DNA of 64,000 bases from CAYYMH01 sp964472785 (GCA_964472785.1 CAYYMH010000010.1:51331-115330); one strand, 5' to 3'. Positions 19,301 to 29,095 are shown, counted from the stretch's first letter. Numbers and translations are program-made. The notes: generated by a model not told the origin, from the letters alone.

Positions 19301-19674
19301 AAGCAGAATCCGAATTAAAAGATATTTATGTGGTGCCAAATCCATACGTTGCTGCGGCAACCTGGGAGAGAAAGAATCCGTTCTTAAAAGGACGCGGTGA
19401 ACGGCGGATCTGGTTCTGCAATTTGCCGGATAAGTGTACAATTCGGATTTATACAGTTCGCGGTTATCTGGTAGATACCATTGAATACGACGGTTTCAGC
19501 TACCACAGCCCGGAATATGATCCGAAAACAAAAGCTTCCGGCACTCCGATTGGCGCCGTTCCCTGGAATTTGGTTTCAAAAGATGGTATGGACATTGCCT
19601 ATGGTGTTTATATCTACCATGTCGATGCGCCGGGTATTGGTGAGCACATTGGGAAATTCGCGGTTATTAAATAA
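16399..19674 (+). CDS. Large exported Fn3-type protein paired with the TonB receptor
   Basis: The frame opens at 16318, but the first good signal peptide (MMPKYLNIMTFILILVLPIS) begins at ATG 16399 behind AAAGGAAGAAAT, giving 1091 residues. The N-terminal 550 residues are rich in Asp, Gly and Trp and contain calcium-loop-like stretches (DNDRDGLLNES, DLNENGQWDTGE). A fibronectin-III-like domain follows at about 565-660 (VILRWDDLAEN, FEGYQILRS). The C-terminal domain has IYVVPNPYVAAATWE and a FlgD-like strand pattern ending in GKFAVIK, a variant of the sorting domain. Proteins of this build often sit next to TonB receptors in FCB-group genomes. Its function is unknown; a SusD-like substrate-binding partner is an inference from position. 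Confidence 0.7.
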   Translation: MMPKYLNIMTFILILVLPISLLGQAVQQRVPDPNTGDLSKLKYGIMDGNRIATLFKNWGEIAEHPNSPSCEWPKGTGHEYQDGVALIVSVETQDIHGNTIHPMETQYREFVDVNPENPNELWGWAPLPGYNSEGSDSPAMSDDPSTWPLRWPDKPPSWDGYWNGWFGKGKMQAELETYFVFDDDLDEEWDFYPDPTDSSRRGVGIEVAARYFQWAQVLARDALFALYFITNEGKTDYQKVYFSFYTDWGLGDLPGEDMDNMDDAGSYDLELDIAYAWDYDNTGFRGWEVGYGGFAFLESPGITYDDRDNDRDGLLNESRVNDAGEWLVQYPYGVFDVDAFKNFYGREPKPHWSGDEDGDWKSYTDLNENGQWDTGEPLNDDVGQDGLSPYDSGYDGPDEGEGDGKPTLGEGNLPGEPNFGKTDKDESDQIGLTGFEIFNVHYYELTNDEQNWDVFSTSRNPGEDPPDPLVGGNLGMFFSSGPFRLEAGQTENYSMALLFADGLNTLARRKNTVQSIYNNDYRFAVAPDKPNLTATASDGKVILRWDDLAENSWDPFLQEFDFEGYQILRSTEANFREALNITNAYGDEFYYLPMEQAGKIAQFDKINEYQGLHPIDEEGIKFNLGDNTGLRHVFIDTTAQNGQTYFYAVVSYDHGKIDTTESGLEGLSPMWCTSRIETDIAGNLVPDINCAVVTPNSFAAGYKPPSLDNSKYDGKGIQRISDGTGKVEIHFVEDDSIKDGTTYEIAFRDTAKFHNEGAVFFTIYDSTTGQVVLPEQQITEHIETPLFNGIVANVYNDPSVKVDYNNSGWLTGETTYKTIIDFDPAFSSELNPLLNITIPYPADFEITFSDQVIDTADKGLGTFKEIPTKFSLWNVTENKPAHFFFRDVIPDCTLTPDTTESILLFVENPDVRYFKLNSTWRISFLTDTSLTQIPPQPGDVYYLATTKPFRTGDVFRFTVNGVKFDNQKAESELKDIYVVPNPYVAAATWERKNPFLKGRGERRIWFCNLPDKCTIRIYTVRGYLVDTIEYDGFSYHSPEYDPKTKASGTPIGAVPWNLVSKDGMDIAYGVYIYHVDAPGIGEHIGKFAVIK

Positions 19675-19707
19675 TTATTTTTTAAGTAAAGTGAAAATTT
19701 AAAATAT

Positions 19708-22700
19708 ATGATCAAAAATAATAAAAAGATAATTCAATGTTGCACTATTGCTCATCTAATTCTATTAATTTGCACAGTGAATCTCTTTTCTCAGCAAATT
19801 AATATTGATCGGATTGAGCGCATGCCCAATATGCCGGCACCCTACGAAATGCGGAATTGGAAACAGGTTGCGCTTGGATACGACAGTCTGGTTTTTAATT
19901 TAAACCTCACCGGTGAATATTTGCCGCTTATTTGGATAAATCAAAATACCCAGAATTATCCGGAGCACGAAAGTTTTGGCTTGCATTCTTATGTGGGTAC
20001 ACATAGCCCATTTGGTGCCGAGGCGATTAATATTCTTCCTGCTGTCATTAGCGCCTCACTGGTTGGCATTGACAAAAGTAATCAGAACGGCTACAACTGG
20101 GTGCTGATGTGCGAGGAATTTTTTAACAATCGACCGTCCGAATATGTGTATTTGAACAATCCACTTGCTTTCAGTGGCAGCGACTGGTGGTATGATACCA
20201 TGCCCAATGTCTTCTTTTACCAGCTTTACGATTTGTACCCGGAAACCGGTGATTTTGAACGTCAATTCGGGTTAGTTGCTGACCGCTGGCTGGAAGCAGT
20301 CGTTAAAATGGGCGGCAAAACTACCCCCTGGAATGTGCCGTACATGAATTACCGGGCATGGAAGCTTTCCGACATGACGCCACTGAATGTGGGCGTTAAG
20401 CAGCCGGAAGCTGCCGGAGCTATTGGGTGGCTGCTTTATCACGCCTATTTGGAAACGGGAAAAGAGAAGTACCGCATTGGCGCTGAATGGTGCATGGAAT
20501 TTTTGGACGGTTGGTCTAAAAATCCTTCTTACGAACTCCAATTACCCTACGGTGTTTACGTCGCCGCGCGTATGAATGCTGAATTGGGTACTGAATACGA
20601 CATTGATAAAATGGTGAACTGGTGTTTCGATGTCAAAGACAATGTTCGCAATTGGGGTGCCACTCTTGGAAACTGGGGCGGTTACGATTGTGACGGCTTG
20701 ATCGGAGAGGCGAAATACGCTGGTTACGGATTTACGATGAACGGATTTGAAATGGCGGGTGCCTTAGTGCCCATGGTTCGCTATGATGAACGGTTTGCCA
20801 GAGCCATCGGCAAATGGATGCTCAATGTGGCGAATGCCAGCCGGCTCTATTATTCCCAATTTCTCCCGGGGGAACATCAGGACAATGAAAACTGGTCTCA
20901 ACAATATGATCCAAATTCGTATATCGCGTACGAGGCAATGCGGGAATATGCTTTACACACCGGAATCAGTCCTTACGCCACCGGAGACGCGATACGAGGT
21001 GGCTGGGGTGAAACCAATTTATGCCTCTACGGCTCATCTCATGTTGGCATCTTTGGTGGAATTATTGACACCACAAATGTACCAATGATTCTCCAACTCG
21101 ATCTTCAAAAAACGGATTATTTTCAGGATAAGTCGTATCCTTCATTTTTGTATTTCAATCCGTATGACGAGGATAAAACTGTGGAAATTGAATTGGGCTG
21201 GGAAAATTTCGACCTTTACGACGCTGTTTCAAATAGTTTCCTGAAACAAAACGCATCCGGAATTGAGTCGTTCCCTGTTCCTGCCAATAGTGCGGTCATT
21301 CTGGTTTTGCTTCCCCCAGGCGGTGATATTATTTACCAGTACGAAAAGATGGTGGTGAATGGCATTATCGCGGACTATAATTCCGGTCAGTCAGTTTCCA
21401 ATTATCCGCCTCGAATCAAGGCATTGGCTGCCACTGATACCCTGGTCGTATTTGGTAATCAAATCACCTTTTACGCCAGTGCAGAAGATAAAAATAATGA
21501 TGACCTTTTTTATTATTGGATTATTGGTCAGGATTCAGTGTCCACTTCTGTTGGTGAACTCGATTGGGTGCCGCCTGATTCAAGTTGCACGTTATCAGCA
21601 ACATGTATTGTTTCCGATCAGCAGAATGCCCGGGATTCAGCACAAGTTACTATTCATGTTGTGGAAGCAATAAATCATGATCCCAACATTCTAAACATAT
21701 ACGGTGAGCCGAGACGCGTCGAATTGGGTCAAACAGCCAACTTAGTTTGCAGCGCAAATGACCCTGATGAAGATACGCTGTCATTTCAATGGTCTGCTGA
21801 TGCAGGTAATCTTACTTCTGATGATTCAACTGCAATCTGGACAGCACCGACGCTGGCCGGATTTTATTATATCCGGTGCAAAGTAATTGATAATCGTGGC
21901 GGAGAGGACACGGATAGCTTGGGAATCGTTGTACAGGATTCATCCAACATAGAAACCGGCATACCGATCGCATATTATCCGTTTAACGGAAACGCCAACG
22001 ATGAAAGCGGAAATGACCATAACGGCACGGTTCAGGGCGCTGTTTTAACGCCTGACCGGTTTGGAAATCCAGAGAGCGCCTATTTTTTCAACGGATCGTT
22101 CGCGAATATTCTCGTCCCAAATCACGAGGACTTAAATTTCCGAAGCGCCATCAGCGTCAGTTTGTGGATGAAGGCGGATGAACTGTTTGACCGCGAATCG
22201 TACCCGATTTCCCACGGAAGTTGGAAAAACCGTTGGAAAATTTCCATCATCCCTGAAAAGAAAATCAGATGGACAATTTATACGACGCTGGGAATAAAAG
22301 ATTTGGATTCCGAAATGACTGTTCAGGAAGATGTCTATTACAACGTGACCACGGTTTATGATGGTTCAGCGTTGAAAATCTACCTCAACGGTGCCCTCAA
22401 TTCTGAGGTTTCGCATTCGGGACTGCTGGAAACCACCTCGGTCGATTTGACCATTGGTCAGGAATTGCCGGATTCTGATTATAATTTTAAAGGCGTTCTC
22501 GATGATATTCGGATTTATAATTATGATTTAAGCAAACAAGAAATTTCGAATATTTTTGATGAGGGGACATCAGTTCATCAGAAAAATGACAAAGCTGTTC
22601 CCGAAGAGTTTTTATTACTGCAAAATTATCCCAATCCCTTCAATAATCAAACGACTATCCGGTTTCAAATAGTTAGGCAAGGAAAAGTAAAGCTGACTAT

Positions 22701-22881
22701 TTATGACATTCTCGGCAAAAAAATACGGACGTTAGTTAATGAAGAAAAAACCGCCGGATATCATTTTGTAAATTGGAACGGTAAAACCGATCGGGGAATC
22801 AGTGCAACATCAGGCATATATTTTTATGAGTTGAAATGTGAAGGTTTTTGTCAAAAGAAGAAATTGCTTTTGATCAAATAG
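19708..22881 (+). CDS. Exported multi-domain protein: helical-toroid-like domain, Ig/PKD-type modules, LamG domain, sorting domain
   Basis: The 1057-residue protein has a signal peptide ending near LFSQQ. Residues of about 25-540 form a Trp- and Gly-rich helical domain of (alpha/alpha)n glycosidase type (for example GAIGWLLYHAYLETGKEKY, NWGGYDCDGLIGEAKYAGYG), which I cannot place in a known family. About 555-750 are two Ig/PKD-like modules. About 755-950 are a LamG/concanavalin-type jelly roll (PIAYYPFNGNANDESGNDHN), and the end is LLQNYPNPFNNQTTIRF through KKKLLLIK, the sorting domain. The start ATG 19708 lacks a strong ribosome site. It is likely a surface glycan-processing enzyme; catalytic residues are not assigned. 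Confidence 0.7.
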   Translation: MIKNNKKIIQCCTIAHLILLICTVNLFSQQINIDRIERMPNMPAPYEMRNWKQVALGYDSLVFNLNLTGEYLPLIWINQNTQNYPEHESFGLHSYVGTHSPFGAEAINILPAVISASLVGIDKSNQNGYNWVLMCEEFFNNRPSEYVYLNNPLAFSGSDWWYDTMPNVFFYQLYDLYPETGDFERQFGLVADRWLEAVVKMGGKTTPWNVPYMNYRAWKLSDMTPLNVGVKQPEAAGAIGWLLYHAYLETGKEKYRIGAEWCMEFLDGWSKNPSYELQLPYGVYVAARMNAELGTEYDIDKMVNWCFDVKDNVRNWGATLGNWGGYDCDGLIGEAKYAGYGFTMNGFEMAGALVPMVRYDERFARAIGKWMLNVANASRLYYSQFLPGEHQDNENWSQQYDPNSYIAYEAMREYALHTGISPYATGDAIRGGWGETNLCLYGSSHVGIFGGIIDTTNVPMILQLDLQKTDYFQDKSYPSFLYFNPYDEDKTVEIELGWENFDLYDAVSNSFLKQNASGIESFPVPANSAVILVLLPPGGDIIYQYEKMVVNGIIADYNSGQSVSNYPPRIKALAATDTLVVFGNQITFYASAEDKNNDDLFYYWIIGQDSVSTSVGELDWVPPDSSCTLSATCIVSDQQNARDSAQVTIHVVEAINHDPNILNIYGEPRRVELGQTANLVCSANDPDEDTLSFQWSADAGNLTSDDSTAIWTAPTLAGFYYIRCKVIDNRGGEDTDSLGIVVQDSSNIETGIPIAYYPFNGNANDESGNDHNGTVQGAVLTPDRFGNPESAYFFNGSFANILVPNHEDLNFRSAISVSLWMKADELFDRESYPISHGSWKNRWKISIIPEKKIRWTIYTTLGIKDLDSEMTVQEDVYYNVTTVYDGSALKIYLNGALNSEVSHSGLLETTSVDLTIGQELPDSDYNFKGVLDDIRIYNYDLSKQEISNIFDEGTSVHQKNDKAVPEEFLLLQNYPNPFNNQTTIRFQIVRQGKVKLTIYDILGKKIRTLVNEEKTAGYHFVNWNGKTDRGISATSGIYFYELKCEGFCQKKKLLLIK

Positions 22882-22897
22882 GAATCAGAAAATTAGA

Positions 22898-23031
22898 AAT
22901 ATCAATGACCAGTTGGATTATTGGTTTTTTTGTTTTTTTTAATATTTTGACCGTAAGGGACCCATGGACGTCCCCTACATCGCGAAAATCCTTTTATTTG
23001 AAGCTAATATTTTCTACTGGTCATTCATATT
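22898..23031. repeat. MITE-like element with 16-bp terminal inverted repeats
   Basis: This fills part of the 361-bp space before the PorV-like gene. AATATCAATGACCAGT (22898-22913) and ACTGGTCATTCATATT (23016-23031) are inverted repeats with one mismatch. The interior has no gene but contains a T-rich tract and a second imperfect stem (GTAAGGGAC with GTCCCCTAC). The size and structure fit a small non-autonomous element or a strong RNA hairpin. No clear target duplication is seen, and nothing else is recognisable in 23032-23242. Confidence 0.45.
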
Positions 23032-23242
23032 AGAAGATTATTAAAAAATTATTTGACAAGATAACTGGATGAGACAAGATAGTTGAGCAGTTTATTTTAA
23101 TAGAACATAAATATCTGACAAAATAAATTATAGAGTGTGGCAACAAGAAAAGATGTTAGTTTTTTTCACATAAACCCTGTTATCCTGTCAAAATCAGTAA
23201 TTTTTGAAATTACATAACCTTTCTAATTAGAGGGAGAATACA

Positions 23243-24274
23243 ATGAAATTAAAAGCCATGATCATCATTATCACATTGTTCCTTCTGTTTATAAATATCT
23301 CTCAGGCTCAAATATCTACCAATGTTTCAAAGGTCGGGATCACGGCGGCGCCCTTTCTGACCATTGGCGTCGGGGCAAAGGCGACAGCAATGGGTAGTGC
23401 ATTCGTCGGGACGGCTGATGATGCCAGTGCCTTGTACTGGAACCCGGCTGGAATTGCGCGCTTAAATAATCCGCAGGGCATTTTTTCTCACATCAATTGG
23501 ATTGCAGACCTGGGATTTGATTTTATCGGCTTTGTCATGCCGGCGGGTAATTTCGGAACCGTTGGTGCCAGTATCACTTCCCTTTCTATGGATGATATGT
23601 TAGTCCGGACAGAGGAACGGCCGCAGGGAACCGGAGAATATTTCACATCCAGTGATTTGGCGTTAGCACTCTCTTATGCGGTTAATTTAACAGACCGATT
23701 TTCGATCGGTTTTACCGGAAAATATATCCGGCAACAAATCTGGAAAGAAACAGCGCAAGGCTTTGCCATCGACATTGGCACGCTTTTTACCACCGGTTTC
23801 AACGGAATGCGCATTGGCGCCACCCTCTCTAATTTTGGCACAGAGATGCAAATGACTGGTGAAGATCTGGTTTACTACCACGATATCGATCCCCAGCATC
23901 TGGGAAATAATGACGAAATATTTGCAGAGCTGAAAACCGATTCCTGGCCCCTTCCGCTTACGTTTCAGGTCGGCTTGGCGATGGAATTATTACAATCGGA
24001 TTATAACCGTGTCACGTTTGCTGTTGATGCCATTCAACCCACTGACAATACCGAGAGTCTCAATTTAGGCATGGAATACGCACTGAATGAATGGTTTTTC
24101 TTGCGCGGCGGTTACAGCAATTTATTTCTAAGAGACTCGGAAGAAGGCTTCACTTTTGGCACCGGTGTTGATATGAATAAAATTTATAAAATTCCACTGC
24201 GTTTTGATTATGGCTATTCCGATTTCGGTCGACTCAAAGACATTCATTGTTTCGCATTAACATTAGTATTGTAA
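23243..24274 (+). CDS. PorV/PorQ-family outer-membrane beta-barrel protein
   Basis: The 343-residue protein has a signal peptide ending at SQAQ and the family N-terminal motif GVGAKATAMGSAFVGTADDASALYWNPAGIA, broken here into GAKATAMGSAF and ASALYWNPAG. Amphipathic strands typical of the FadL/PorV barrel follow, and the protein ends in hydrophobic residues (FALTLVL). GAGGGAG precedes the ATG. PorV is the shuttle protein of type IX secretion, and four exported proteins in this window carry NYPNPFN-type sorting domains, so a part in delivering them is plausible. The family is broad, however, and some members lie outside the secretion machine. Confidence 0.8.
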   Translation: MKLKAMIIIITLFLLFINISQAQISTNVSKVGITAAPFLTIGVGAKATAMGSAFVGTADDASALYWNPAGIARLNNPQGIFSHINWIADLGFDFIGFVMPAGNFGTVGASITSLSMDDMLVRTEERPQGTGEYFTSSDLALALSYAVNLTDRFSIGFTGKYIRQQIWKETAQGFAIDIGTLFTTGFNGMRIGATLSNFGTEMQMTGEDLVYYHDIDPQHLGNNDEIFAELKTDSWPLPLTFQVGLAMELLQSDYNRVTFAVDAIQPTDNTESLNLGMEYALNEWFFLRGGYSNLFLRDSEEGFTFGTGVDMNKIYKIPLRFDYGYSDFGRLKDIHCFALTLVL

Positions 24275-24295
24275 ATTCAATTTAACCAAACATTG

Positions 24296-26851
24296 ATGAA
24301 ATTAGGATCTCATATATTTATATTTCTGGTACTCTTTTTGGTAAGCTGTTCATCGAAAGATAAAACTGTCAATCAACAGGATTTGGCAGTTTCTTTTGAT
24401 AAAAAAAATGCGATTATCGAAATTGGCAGTCCCTTTGTCGGGATTGAAATGCACAATAGCTCTCCCCTGCTGAACAGATTGAGTTTCTATTATCCGGTAG
24501 CGAATAGCATTGATTTGAGTGAGGATTACTGGACTCGGGATCAATGGAAAATATTTGGCGTCGGAATAAAACAAGATGACCAAACACCGGAATGGATTGG
24601 AAGTGAATCACTTCCTTTTGAATTAACGCCATATTCTGTCAGGTTTTTTGAGAAAAGCGAAGATAAAAAATCTGAGATCAACTACCAGTTTTGTGATGAT
24701 CAACCTGCCATGGTAGTTACCCTTGAAATTGAGAACATTTCAAAAAAAGAAATCAACTTTGAAGTGTTCACAAAATTACCTTTGGTTTTAAAAACATGTC
24801 ATACCTACACAGAAAAATTACCAACCGACATCAAGGTCGATTCCGTTACAGGCACATTGAGTGCTAACTTTAACCATTTGCAAACCCAATACGCTCAGCT
24901 TTTTATCACGAATGCAGGACTCAAACCTGATTTTATTGGTACAAATTTCAAAGACAAAAAATTCTCTGAGTTGATTAATTGGATTGCATCAAATTCGATT
25001 ATATCTGTTTCCAAAAATCCCTCAAAAAAAATCCCCATTGCATTTAATTTGTATTCAAAAAAATTGCGTCCAGGCGAAAAGTTCAAAATTGTCCAAATTA
25101 TTGGTTCTTGTCGGAAGGACGAGGGGCAGCACATCACCGAATACTTAATTGAAAATTACAAAAAGGAAGTGCAATCTTTTGAAGCTGAAATATTGAAAGC
25201 GTCCTGTGATGATCCGATTATTCAAACAGGCAAAAATTCAATCGATCATTCAGTCAAATGGGCACGAGCCATTTTGGCAGTCAATCAGCATTTTATTGAT
25301 GACCATATTCTTCCAATGCCCTGTCCGGCACAGTATAATTTCTTTTTTACCCACGATGTGCTGTTGACTGACCTGGCTGCCGTTCATTTCGACATTGATC
25401 GGGTTAAAAGGGATTTGCTGTTCATTTATGAACACGCTAATGAAAACGATATTATCCCTCATGCTTATTACTGGAAAGACACTACCTATGTGACAGAATA
25501 TGCTGGCATCGACAACTGGAACCATTTTTGGTTTATCATTTTAGCTTCAAGTTATCTACGCCACTCCGACGATGTGGAAACTTTGGAACAGCTATTCCCC
25601 GTAATTTCAACCAGCCTCAATACGATTTTAAAATCCAAAGGCGAGGATCATTTAATGTGGTCCCACCAACCGGATTGGTGGGACATCGGCAAAAATATCG
25701 GCCCCAGAGCATATATGACCATTTTAGCATGTCGCACATTGCGTGACTATGTTTATCTTACCTCAAAATTGGGGAAAAATATTGAGCAACTAACACATTA
25801 CGAAACATTAGCTGATAAAATGCAGGGAGCTTTAAATGACAAACTCTGGGACGATGAATTAGACTATTTGATTAATTATCTTGAAGATAATACCAAAGAC
25901 AGCCATCTTTATATGGGCTCGATTCTCGCCTGTCATTACGATTTGTTAAACGAATCACGGAAAAGGCAATTAGTTGAGACAGTGAAAAAGAAGTTGTTGG
26001 ATGAAAAAATTGGTATTTATACCGTGTATCCTATGGACTTCCACTTGCTGATTGATAAATGGAAATTTAACGGGAAAGAAATGGGTGATCCTTACTATTA
26101 CATCAACGGCGGGGTCTGGCCTCACGGAAATGCCTGGTATGCCATGGCTTTAAAATCGATTGGCGCTTTTCATGAAGCATTCGAGTTCATCGATCAGACC
26201 ATGACAGTTGAAGGTATAATGAATAGTCCGAACGGACAACCTGCCATGTACGAGTATCGCTGCTCGAATCCTACGAATGAAAATAGTTATGGCAAAATCG
26301 ACAAACCCCAATTCATGTGGGCTGCTGGCTGGTATCTTTACAGCCTTTACCAACTACTGGGCATTGATGAAAACGACTGGAATATCGCCCTTAATCCTGT
26401 TAAAATAAAATCGACAAAAAATGTTGAATTTCAAACTTACCATAAAGGGAAGCTAATTTCGGTTAAAATTCAGGGTGAAGGAAAACACATCCGGGAGATT
26501 TACTTTGATGATACCACTATGTCAACATCAGTGATCCCGGATGAGCTGAATGATTTGAATCAAATAAAAATTACACTGGGCTTTCCGGATTCACCATATA
26601 TTTATCAAACCAATTCAGCGCTATATGCACCCAAATTTAATGAAATGGATAATCAACTATACTTTGAGCTAAGTGCTTTTCGCGGACACAATAATCAAAC
26701 AGCGCTCATTTCGCCTTATGTACCAAAAACTATTTTGATTGATAATAAACTAATAAGCGAGCTTGAGATAATCCCGGTTGATAATATTTATCGAATCAAA
26801 TTTTCTTTCATTCATCGTGATAAACCATCAAAAGTAGCAGTGATGTTTTAA
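24296..26851 (+). CDS. Lipoprotein with (alpha/alpha)6-barrel glycoside-hydrolase-like domain
   Basis: The 851-residue product begins at ATG 24296 with a lipoprotein signal peptide (FLVLFLVSC, lipobox cysteine about residue 19). A beta-rich N-terminal half of about 290 residues precedes a helical toroid (about 300-700) with motifs such as FFFTHDVLLTDLAAVHF, HQPDWWDIGKNIGPRAYMT and GGVWPHGNAWYAMAL. These resemble GH15/GH63/GH94-type and debranching-enzyme folds, but I cannot assign a family. A beta-sandwich closes the protein. The stop codon touches the next ATG, so it is co-translated with the sugar-binding lipoprotein. It probably acts on oligosaccharides in the periplasm. Confidence 0.75.
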   Translation: MKLGSHIFIFLVLFLVSCSSKDKTVNQQDLAVSFDKKNAIIEIGSPFVGIEMHNSSPLLNRLSFYYPVANSIDLSEDYWTRDQWKIFGVGIKQDDQTPEWIGSESLPFELTPYSVRFFEKSEDKKSEINYQFCDDQPAMVVTLEIENISKKEINFEVFTKLPLVLKTCHTYTEKLPTDIKVDSVTGTLSANFNHLQTQYAQLFITNAGLKPDFIGTNFKDKKFSELINWIASNSIISVSKNPSKKIPIAFNLYSKKLRPGEKFKIVQIIGSCRKDEGQHITEYLIENYKKEVQSFEAEILKASCDDPIIQTGKNSIDHSVKWARAILAVNQHFIDDHILPMPCPAQYNFFFTHDVLLTDLAAVHFDIDRVKRDLLFIYEHANENDIIPHAYYWKDTTYVTEYAGIDNWNHFWFIILASSYLRHSDDVETLEQLFPVISTSLNTILKSKGEDHLMWSHQPDWWDIGKNIGPRAYMTILACRTLRDYVYLTSKLGKNIEQLTHYETLADKMQGALNDKLWDDELDYLINYLEDNTKDSHLYMGSILACHYDLLNESRKRQLVETVKKKLLDEKIGIYTVYPMDFHLLIDKWKFNGKEMGDPYYYINGGVWPHGNAWYAMALKSIGAFHEAFEFIDQTMTVEGIMNSPNGQPAMYEYRCSNPTNENSYGKIDKPQFMWAAGWYLYSLYQLLGIDENDWNIALNPVKIKSTKNVEFQTYHKGKLISVKIQGEGKHIREIYFDDTTMSTSVIPDELNDLNQIKITLGFPDSPYIYQTNSALYAPKFNEMDNQLYFELSAFRGHNNQTALISPYVPKTILIDNKLISELEIIPVDNIYRIKFSFIHRDKPSKVAVMF

Positions 26852-28174
26852 ATGAATCTAACATTATCAAAAATAATGTCGTTACATCAAAAAATAATGA
26901 TTATAGCATTCGCCAGTGTGCTGCTTCTTTCCTGTGGTTCGGATAGAAGAGCTGAAAAGGGAAAAAAGATCACCTTAACGTACTGGTCTGCCAATAACCA
27001 GTATGAGATGAACCTGGCAGAATATTTAGTTGAAGAATGGCATAAAATACATCCGAACGTTAGGATCAAATACCAGCCCATTCCGGAGGGGCGTTCCAGT
27101 GAAGAAGTCGTATTGGCAGCCGTGGTCGGAGAGACCACGCCGGACGTATATTCCAATATGTGGCCCGGAGATGTGGAGCTCTATGTCAGAGCAGATGCGT
27201 TGCTGCAGTTGGACAATTTTGCCGATTATGATTCTTTTGCTGTCGACCGGTATTCACAGGATGTGCGTGAGCAGACTATTTCTATAGACGGGCATGTTTA
27301 TCAAATTCTGTGGAAAACGAATCCGATTATGATGGCATATAACAAAAAGATGTTCCGGCAAGCCGGCTTCCCGGAACCGCCCTCAACCTATGAAGAATAT
27401 CTGGCAGCCGGAGAAAAGATTACCAGCGACACCAACAATGATGGATATATCGATCGATGGATTGGCATTACCCAAATCCTGGTAACCTGGTGGCAACGCT
27501 TTTTCGATTTTTATCCCCTTTATATTTCGGCTTCCGGTGGTCAAACTTTGCTCAAAGACGGGCAGATCAATTTCGACAATCAATACGCTGTTGAGGTATT
27601 TCGTTTTTTGCAAACGTTATTTCAAAAAGGATATTTTCCCAAAGAGCGTATGGACGCGCGTGCTGATGTTTTTATTCACGGTATCGTCGCTTCCCGGTTT
27701 ACCGGTCCCTGGGCAATCACTCAAATTGAAAAATACAAAACAGAGGATTTTGAATACGATTTTGCTCCGGTACCTTCCCCGAAAGGATCAGATGAACCCA
27801 GCTACACTTACGGAGACTACAAGAGCATTATCATTTTCAAAAACACCAAACATCCACAATGGTCGTGGGAATTTACCAAATTTTTAGTTTCACGACAGGC
27901 GGATTTGAAACTTTTGGAAATTGCGGATCAGTTGCCGCTTCGTAAAAATTTATTATCAGACAGTTTGTTTATTCCCTATTTTGAGGAACATCCGAAAAAA
28001 GTGACATTTGCCAAACAGGCACGCTACGTTCGCGGTGCGGATAGCTCACCGGTGCTCAGAGAAATTTTTGATGCGATTTCCCAGGAATTTGAAATGTGTG
28101 TCATTTACGGTAAAAAAACACCGGAGCAGGCGATTGAAGATGTCGTCAAGCGCACAAAATTAATTATGGAGTAA
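26852..28174 (+). CDS. Sugar ABC transporter substrate-binding lipoprotein
   Basis: The 440-residue protein is an extracellular solute-binding protein of the sugar family 1 type. It has a lipobox (SVLLLSCGSD, cysteine about residue 28), the opening strand KKITLTYWSANN, NMWPGDVELYV and the hinge stretch GITQILVTWWQRFF. The first ATG directly follows the stop of the upstream gene; ATG 26876 is an alternative that still keeps the signal peptide. Two permease genes follow with 2- and 37-bp gaps. It should capture an oligosaccharide in the periplasm and deliver it to the permeases. Confidence 0.93.
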   Translation: MNLTLSKIMSLHQKIMIIAFASVLLLSCGSDRRAEKGKKITLTYWSANNQYEMNLAEYLVEEWHKIHPNVRIKYQPIPEGRSSEEVVLAAVVGETTPDVYSNMWPGDVELYVRADALLQLDNFADYDSFAVDRYSQDVREQTISIDGHVYQILWKTNPIMMAYNKKMFRQAGFPEPPSTYEEYLAAGEKITSDTNNDGYIDRWIGITQILVTWWQRFFDFYPLYISASGGQTLLKDGQINFDNQYAVEVFRFLQTLFQKGYFPKERMDARADVFIHGIVASRFTGPWAITQIEKYKTEDFEYDFAPVPSPKGSDEPSYTYGDYKSIIIFKNTKHPQWSWEFTKFLVSRQADLKLLEIADQLPLRKNLLSDSLFIPYFEEHPKKVTFAKQARYVRGADSSPVLREIFDAISQEFEMCVIYGKKTPEQAIEDVVKRTKLIME

Positions 28175-28176
28175 TT

Positions 28177-29058
28177 TTGTTGGCTCTTTTTAAAAAAAAT
28201 AAACGTAATAAAATCGGCTATGTTTTCGCCTTACCTTACATCGTTCATTTTTCTGTGTTCGTTGCGTTTCCGCTCGTATTTTCATTTTTACTGGTTTTTC
28301 ATCGCTGGGACATTATCTCGTCGATGAAATGGGTTGGTTTCGATAATTTCATCCGGCTTTCCAAGGATGCATTGTTTTTCAAATCTGTCTGGAACACGTT
28401 GGTGTTTTTGGTCATCCATATTCCCTTGCAAATCATCGTCGCACTGGCATTGGCTGAATTTCTCAATCAGAAAATTCGCTTTCGCGGTTTCTTCCGCGCC
28501 AGTTATTTTTTACCTGTGGTCGTTTCCGGTGTGGTGATTACTATTCTCTGGCAACAACTTTATGCGCAAGATACGGGCATGCTTAACACGCTGTTAGCAA
28601 AACTGGGACTGGTAAAATTACCCTGGCTCACCAGTACAAAATTAGCCATGCCTTCAATCGCCATTATGGCAACCTGGAAAAATGTCGGGTTATACATTGT
28701 GCTCTTTCTCGTTGGCTTGCAGAATGTGCCAACTTATATGTATGAAGCAGCGGACATTGAAGGCGCTTCGCATTGGAAAAAATTCCGTTACATCACCCTG
28801 CCCATGATTAATCCAACGATGATTATGGTAGTCATTATATCGACTATTGGCGGTTTTTCGCTCTTTATCGAGCCCTACATTATGACCGGTGGTGGTCCGA
28901 TGAACAGCACATTATCAGCCATGCTGTATATTTATCAACAGGCATTTTCGTTTTTACACATGGGATACGCTGCCACATTGGGATTTTTCTTTGCGCTGGT
29001 TGTATTTTCGGTAGTGCTGATTCAGCGAAAAGTGATCGAAAAAGACGTTGATTATTAA
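28177..29058 (+). CDS. Sugar ABC transporter permease, MalF/UgpA type
   Basis: The 293-residue inner-membrane protein has about six hydrophobic segments and the permease EAA loop (YEAADIEGASHWKKFRYITL). It probably starts at TTG 28177 or TTG 28180, with GGAG (28168-28171) at a suitable distance and no ATG nearby. It pairs with the next gene to form the channel of a carbohydrate uptake (CUT1) importer. Confidence 0.93.
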   Translation: MLALFKKNKRNKIGYVFALPYIVHFSVFVAFPLVFSFLLVFHRWDIISSMKWVGFDNFIRLSKDALFFKSVWNTLVFLVIHIPLQIIVALALAEFLNQKIRFRGFFRASYFLPVVVSGVVITILWQQLYAQDTGMLNTLLAKLGLVKLPWLTSTKLAMPSIAIMATWKNVGLYIVLFLVGLQNVPTYMYEAADIEGASHWKKFRYITLPMINPTMIMVVIISTIGGFSLFIEPYIMTGGGPMNSTLSAMLYIYQQAFSFLHMGYAATLGFFFALVVFSVVLIQRKVIEKDVDY

Positions 29059-29095
29059 TTTCAAATAGTGAACTCAACATAATTGATCTAATCAA

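Noticed and set aside
23053..23081. TTGACA before the PorV-like gene as a promoter
   Set aside because: No acceptable -10 box stands at 16-18 bases.
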